This document shows, piece by piece, positions 6,712 through 8,772 of a DNA stretch of 8,772 nt. Position 1 is the first letter of the stretch; the number at the start of each line of letters is the position of its first letter. Below the pieces are notes generated by a model. That model searched no databases. It was not told the origin of the DNA and worked only from the letters and a program-made list of their open reading frames with translations. Source of the DNA: an uncultured Coprococcus sp. (lineage in GTDB: Bacteria > Bacillota > Clostridia > Lachnospirales > Lachnospiraceae); assembly GCA_900557435.1 (NCBI GenBank), contig USSH01000088.1:1-8772 (forward strand), written 5' to 3'. The translations under genes were made by a program, and so were the position numbers.

Positions 6712-7638
6712 TTATCTGATCTTTTCCATAGTCACAAATCCCATAACATAATTCTTTTTCCCGGAAACCGTATCAAAAGGCCATACCATATACTCGTTAT
6801 CCACTATATCCACATCACATCCTCTGTGCAGTGAGATATCCTTCATAAGCTGATCGACCCCTTCTATATGAGATACGGATTTCACGGTCTCCCTATCTCC
6901 TGCATTTAGCCTTTCAGCAATTCTGCCTGCCTCCATATAATCCGTGCCCGCATATACCTCATATCCGTATATCTGTCTTTCTGATGTTGTATGGTACATA
7001 TAATCATTGAACCTTTCCACCGCAGACTCATTAAGCCCCGATATGGCACTGCTTATAAGTCTCAGATCCTCATCATGATAATTTTCCCTATAATGATAAA
7101 GGAGCGCCGCAAATCTCGAATTGAGCTGGCTGTGAAGTCCAACAGCCACACTATAGTCAAATATATCAAGGTATCTGTCAGCATCAAAATCACACGTTTC
7201 AAGTTGAGCCTTTCCTATATATTTGCCAGAATTCTGTCTGGCGATACCCTCTAGAAACTCTAATATATGATCCAGATCCGCGCCATCGTCCAGCAGGGCA
7301 TCAAGGAGCCTGTACTGATCATCATCCACTCTCCAGAACGGAATATCCGCAATCACATACTCAGACTCCGTGAGTCCATACCTCTGCACTGCCTCCCGCA
7401 TAACCTGCTCATCCCTGTCTATGAGTACAAGCTTATAACCCGCTGCAAGCCTGCCTATATCTATATCTCCTGCCTGCCCTATGCCCCAAAGCGCAAGGAC
7501 AGGTTTTCTTCCATCTCCGTTTCTTTTAATCGGACAGTTTCTCTCTATATAATCCGTAACCATATGCCTATACCCGGCCCAGCGTTCATAGGAATCCGGT
7601 ATACGCTCCATCGCAATCATCTCATCAAAATAACTCAT
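6712..7638 (-). CDS. Rossmann/methyltransferase-like protein of unknown function
   Basis: This 308-residue protein is not recognised as a named family. Residues 47-58 read VLALWGIGQAGD, followed by KLVLIDRD (69-76). The first resembles the glycine-rich motif I of class I S-adenosylmethionine methyltransferases and the Asp at the end of LVLID would be the usual ribose-binding acid of strand 2, so a nucleotide-binding fold is plausible. A methyltransferase activity is not proven; the glycine loop is unusual. Later parts (YSVAVGLHSQLNSRFAALLYHYR, 162-184) look helical. There is no signal peptide or membrane helix. The start is ATG 7638, with GGGAG 6 nt upstream; an in-frame TTG at 7659 would extend it by seven residues but places the ribosome site inside the coding region. 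It lies 56 nt upstream of the sigma gene on the same strand, so it may be the first gene of that unit. Confidence 0.75.
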   Translation of the reverse strand: MSYFDEMIAMERIPDSYERWAGYRHMVTDYIERNCPIKRNGDGRKPVLALWGIGQAGDIDIGRLAAGYKLVLIDRDEQVMREAVQRYGLTESEYVIADIPFWRVDDDQYRLLDALLDDGADLDHILEFLEGIARQNSGKYIGKAQLETCDFDADRYLDIFDYSVAVGLHSQLNSRFAALLYHYRENYHDEDLRLISSAISGLNESAVERFNDYMYHTTSERQIYGYEVYAGTDYMEAGRIAERLNAGDRETVKSVSHIEGVDQLMKDISLHRGCDVDIVDNEYMVWPFDTVSGKKNYVMGFVTMEKIR

Positions 7639-7644
7639 TGTTTT

Positions 7645-7649
7645 CTCCC
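7645..7649 (-). promoter_or_regulatory. Ribosome binding site deciding the ATG 7638 start
   Basis: GGGAG on the minus strand sits 6 nt from ATG 7638. No comparable site precedes the in-frame TTG at 7659, so the shorter reading is preferred. Confidence 0.6.
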
Positions 7650-7662
7650 GTCTCTGCAATCC

Positions 7663-7692
7663 GACAGATACCTAAAACATTTCATGTCTGTC
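7663..7692. repeat. Inverted repeat in the leader of the methyltransferase-like gene
   Basis: GACAGA (7663-7668) and TCTGTC (7687-7692) are exact inverted repeats with an 18-nt spacer. They lie between the predicted minus-strand start point (about 7710) and ATG 7638, so they could form a leader hairpin or be two half-sites for a dimeric regulator. Arms are short and chance occurrence is possible. Confidence 0.3.
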
Positions 7693-7716
7693 AGCATTCA
7701 TTGATCTTTAACATGT

Positions 7717-7745
7717 ATTTTATAAAATTTTATTTTTAAGCACAA
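7717..7745 (-). promoter_or_regulatory. Predicted promoter of the methyltransferase-like gene
   Basis: On the minus strand TTGTGC (7745-7740) and TAAAAT (7722-7717) are separated by 17 bp. The -10 matches five of six consensus bases and the -35 three of six. The start point would be near 7710, giving a leader of about 70 nt. It overlaps the oppositely directed promoter of the alarmone synthetase. Confidence 0.4.
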
Positions 7746-7762
7746 GTAGAATGTAGTATAAT
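7734..7762 (+). promoter_or_regulatory. Predicted promoter of the alarmone synthetase gene
   Basis: A perfect TATAAT lies at 7757-7762. The -35 position 17 bp upstream (7734-7739, TTTTAA) is weak. Transcription would start near 7769 and give a leader of about 87 nt. The promoter interleaves with the minus-strand promoter at 7717-7745. Confidence 0.5.
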
Positions 7763-7795
7763 ACACATAGTTGTGCAACAGTGTACACAATAGTT
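7762..7795 (+). repeat. Direct repeat at the alarmone synthetase promoter
   Basis: TACACATAGTT (7762-7772) recurs as TACACAATAGTT (7784-7795), differing by one extra A. The copies start 22 bp apart, close to two helical turns, and run from the last base of the -10 box across the predicted start point. The second copy overlaps the palindrome GTGTACAC (7782-7789). This spacing suits a regulator binding the same DNA face, but no factor can be named. Confidence 0.45.
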
Positions 7796-7855
7796 ATATT
7801 GGAGCAAAAATTTTTCATGTAAGTTTTACGTTCCAGTTTTACATTTGGAGGAGTT

Positions 7856-8575
7856 ATGGAATCAATACAGACAAACGCTCTGAACAGCAAATACATCAAT
7901 TCCCTCCTGCGCCCGGAGGAAAATCCATTCATGCAGGAGATGCAGAAGTTTGAAGAGATCATGATGATGTATTCCTGCGCTATCAGAGAGGTAAAGACAA
8001 AATTCGAAGTACTGAATGATGATTTCAGCGTAAGATATAAGAGAAATCCTATAGAATTCATACAGTCAAGGATCAAAAAGCCCGTCAGTATAGCTAAAAA
8101 GCTTGCAAACAAAGGCTGTCCGGTGACATGCGCAAGCATACTGAACAATCTGGATGACGTCGCCGGAATAAGAGTCATATGCCCATTCATTGATGACATA
8201 TACATGGTGGCAGAAAAGCTCATAAACCAAGATGACATCACCCTGATCGAGGCAAAGGACTACATATCGCATCCAAAGCCAAACGGCTACCGCAGTCTCC
8301 ATGTCATAGTCGAGATTCCGGTGTTCTTCGCAGACCATACAAGGAATATGCGTGTGGAGGTTCAGATCAGAACAATCGCGATGGACTTCTGGGCGAGCCT
8401 GGATCACCAGCTCAGATACAAGAAGGATATACCAAACGTGGACATGATATCCGCGAGACTTAAGAAATGTGCAGATGTGATATCCGCAACAGACCTTGAG
8501 ATGCAGTCCATCAAGAACAGCATATACGGTCAGCGGTATATTCCTGAATTAAAAAGGGAATCACCTGAGGAATGA
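7856..8575 (+). CDS. Small alarmone synthetase, (p)ppGpp synthetase domain only
   Basis: The 239-residue cytoplasmic protein transfers pyrophosphate from ATP to the 3' position of GTP or GDP to make (p)ppGpp. It has the RelA/SpoT synthetase domain only: REVKTKFEVLNDDF and RNPIEFIQSRIKKP (44-76), NNLDDVAGIRVICP (97-110), DYISHPKPNGYRSLHVIVE (135-153) for guanosine binding, and VEVQIRTIAMDFWASLDHQLRYK (167-189), where Glu168 is the likely catalytic acid. No HD hydrolase, TGS or ACT domain is present, which separates it from bifunctional Rel. The IRTIAMDFWASL-H segment recalls the YwaC/RelP branch, but RelQ is not excluded, so no symbol is given. ATG 7856 follows GGAGG at a short 4-nt spacing. 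It is a single gene, divergent from the methyltransferase-like gene. The last ten or so residues are polar. Confidence 0.92.
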   Translation: MESIQTNALNSKYINSLLRPEENPFMQEMQKFEEIMMMYSCAIREVKTKFEVLNDDFSVRYKRNPIEFIQSRIKKPVSIAKKLANKGCPVTCASILNNLDDVAGIRVICPFIDDIYMVAEKLINQDDITLIEAKDYISHPKPNGYRSLHVIVEIPVFFADHTRNMRVEVQIRTIAMDFWASLDHQLRYKKDIPNVDMISARLKKCADVISATDLEMQSIKNSIYGQRYIPELKRESPEE

Positions 8576-8627
8576 TTATTGCTGTTTATCCATTGCCAAT
8601 ATTTTTACTCAACCACAGGTAGAACGA

Positions 8628-8652
8628 AAAAGTTGAATTATTTGCAACTTTT
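8628..8652 (+). terminator. Weak hairpin terminator after the alarmone synthetase
   Basis: AAAAGTTG (8628-8635) and CAACTTTT (8645-8652) pair perfectly around a 9-nt loop, and the stem ends in TTTTCATTT. G+C content of the stem is low, so termination would be inefficient. It ends just before the -35 box of the tRNA promoter. Confidence 0.4.
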
Positions 8653-8655
8653 CAT

Positions 8656-8684
8656 TTGACATTTGCTCAAATCTGTTGTAGTAT
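8656..8684 (+). promoter_or_regulatory. Predicted promoter of the tRNA-Arg gene
   Basis: A perfect TTGACA at 8656-8661 is followed after 17 bp by TAGTAT at 8679-8684, a four-of-six match. An alternative -10, TATAAC at 8682-8687, would need a 20-bp spacer. The start point would be about 15 nt before the tRNA. Confidence 0.6.
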
Positions 8685-8689
8685 AACTG

Positions 8690-8706
8690 ATGTTGTTAAT
8701 CAACAT
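8690..8706 (+). repeat. Hairpin abutting the tRNA 5' end
   Basis: ATGTTG (8690-8695) and CAACAT (8701-8706) form a 6-bp stem with loop TTAAT. The stem ends exactly one base before the first nucleotide of the mature tRNA, so the primary transcript would carry it at the RNase P cleavage site. Confidence 0.45.
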
Positions 8707-8772
8707 GTGTGCATAGCTCAGCTGGATAGAGCACTTGGCTACGGACCAAGGTGTCGGGGGTTCGAATCCTCT
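8707..8772 (+). tRNA. tRNA-Arg (anticodon ACG), 3' end cut by the window edge
   Basis: The first 66 nt of the cloverleaf are present: acceptor 5' strand GTGTGCA, T8-A9, D stem GCTC/GAGC, anticodon stem CTTGG/CCAAG with 7-nt loop CTACGGA, variable loop GTGTC, and T arm GGGGG-TTCGAAT-CCTCT, in which two pairs are G-U. The anticodon is ACG at 8741-8743, normally edited to ICG, which reads CGU, CGC and CGA. The acceptor 3' strand, discriminator and CCA lie beyond the window. Confidence 0.95.

Noticed and set aside
7267..7704. 145-codon plus-strand open frame opposite the methyltransferase-like gene
   Set aside because: It is a shadow of the minus-strand gene, which has a ribosome site, a predicted promoter and fold-like motifs.
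7720..8241. 173-codon minus-strand open frame opposite the alarmone synthetase
   Set aside because: It overlaps the conserved synthetase core on the other strand; its composition reflects the complementary strand and no domain is visible.
8656..8772. Integration site of a mobile element at the tRNA gene
   Set aside because: tRNA genes are common targets, but the 3' end is outside the window and no integrase or attachment repeat is visible.

Overview
The window looks like chromosomal DNA of a Gram-positive anaerobe of the class Clostridia, most likely the Lachnospiraceae. This is inferred from strong AGGAGG-type ribosome sites, AT-rich intergenic DNA, a clostridial-type indolepyruvate:ferredoxin oxidoreductase, a polysaccharide deacetylase with the WGHS-E-FE/NNW signature and a stand-alone alarmone synthetase. 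No transposase, integrase, phage gene or CRISPR array is visible.

Layout. (1) 2-595, plus strand: C-terminal part of a polysaccharide deacetylase (CE4-like) cut by the left edge. (2) 656-2982, minus strand: iorA-iorB, a two-gene operon converging on the deacetylase, with its own promoter near 3064-3092 and a perfect 7-3-7 palindrome in the leader. (3) 3225-7638, minus strand: four co-directional genes read right to left. They are a Rossmann/methyltransferase-like protein of unknown function, an ECF-type sigma factor, a single-pass membrane protein that is probably its anti-sigma factor (GTGA stop/start overlap), and a 626-residue VWA lipoprotein of the YfbK type. A G+C-rich hairpin at 3161-3204 probably ends this unit. 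(4) 7639-7855: a divergent promoter region. (5) 7856-8575, plus strand: a small alarmone synthetase with only the RelA/SpoT synthetase domain. (6) 8656-8772: promoter and first 66 nt of a tRNA-Arg(ACG), cut by the right edge.

How the parts may work together. IorAB oxidises aryl-pyruvates from aromatic amino acids to aryl-acetyl-CoA and reduces ferredoxin. The sigma/membrane protein/VWA lipoprotein set has the architecture of a cell-envelope signalling unit: sigma factor inside, anti-sigma across the membrane, and an adhesive or sensing VWA lipoprotein outside. The most notable non-coding feature lies between the last two of these genes: an upstream segment is complementary to the ribosome site and start codon of the VWA gene over 18 paired positions with two bulges. 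This suggests that lipoprotein synthesis is controlled separately at translation. The alarmone synthetase and the methyltransferase-like gene have predicted promoters that overlap back to back.

Two starts were revised on ribosome-site evidence: the anti-sigma gene to GTG at 6134, and the methyltransferase-like gene to ATG at 7638.
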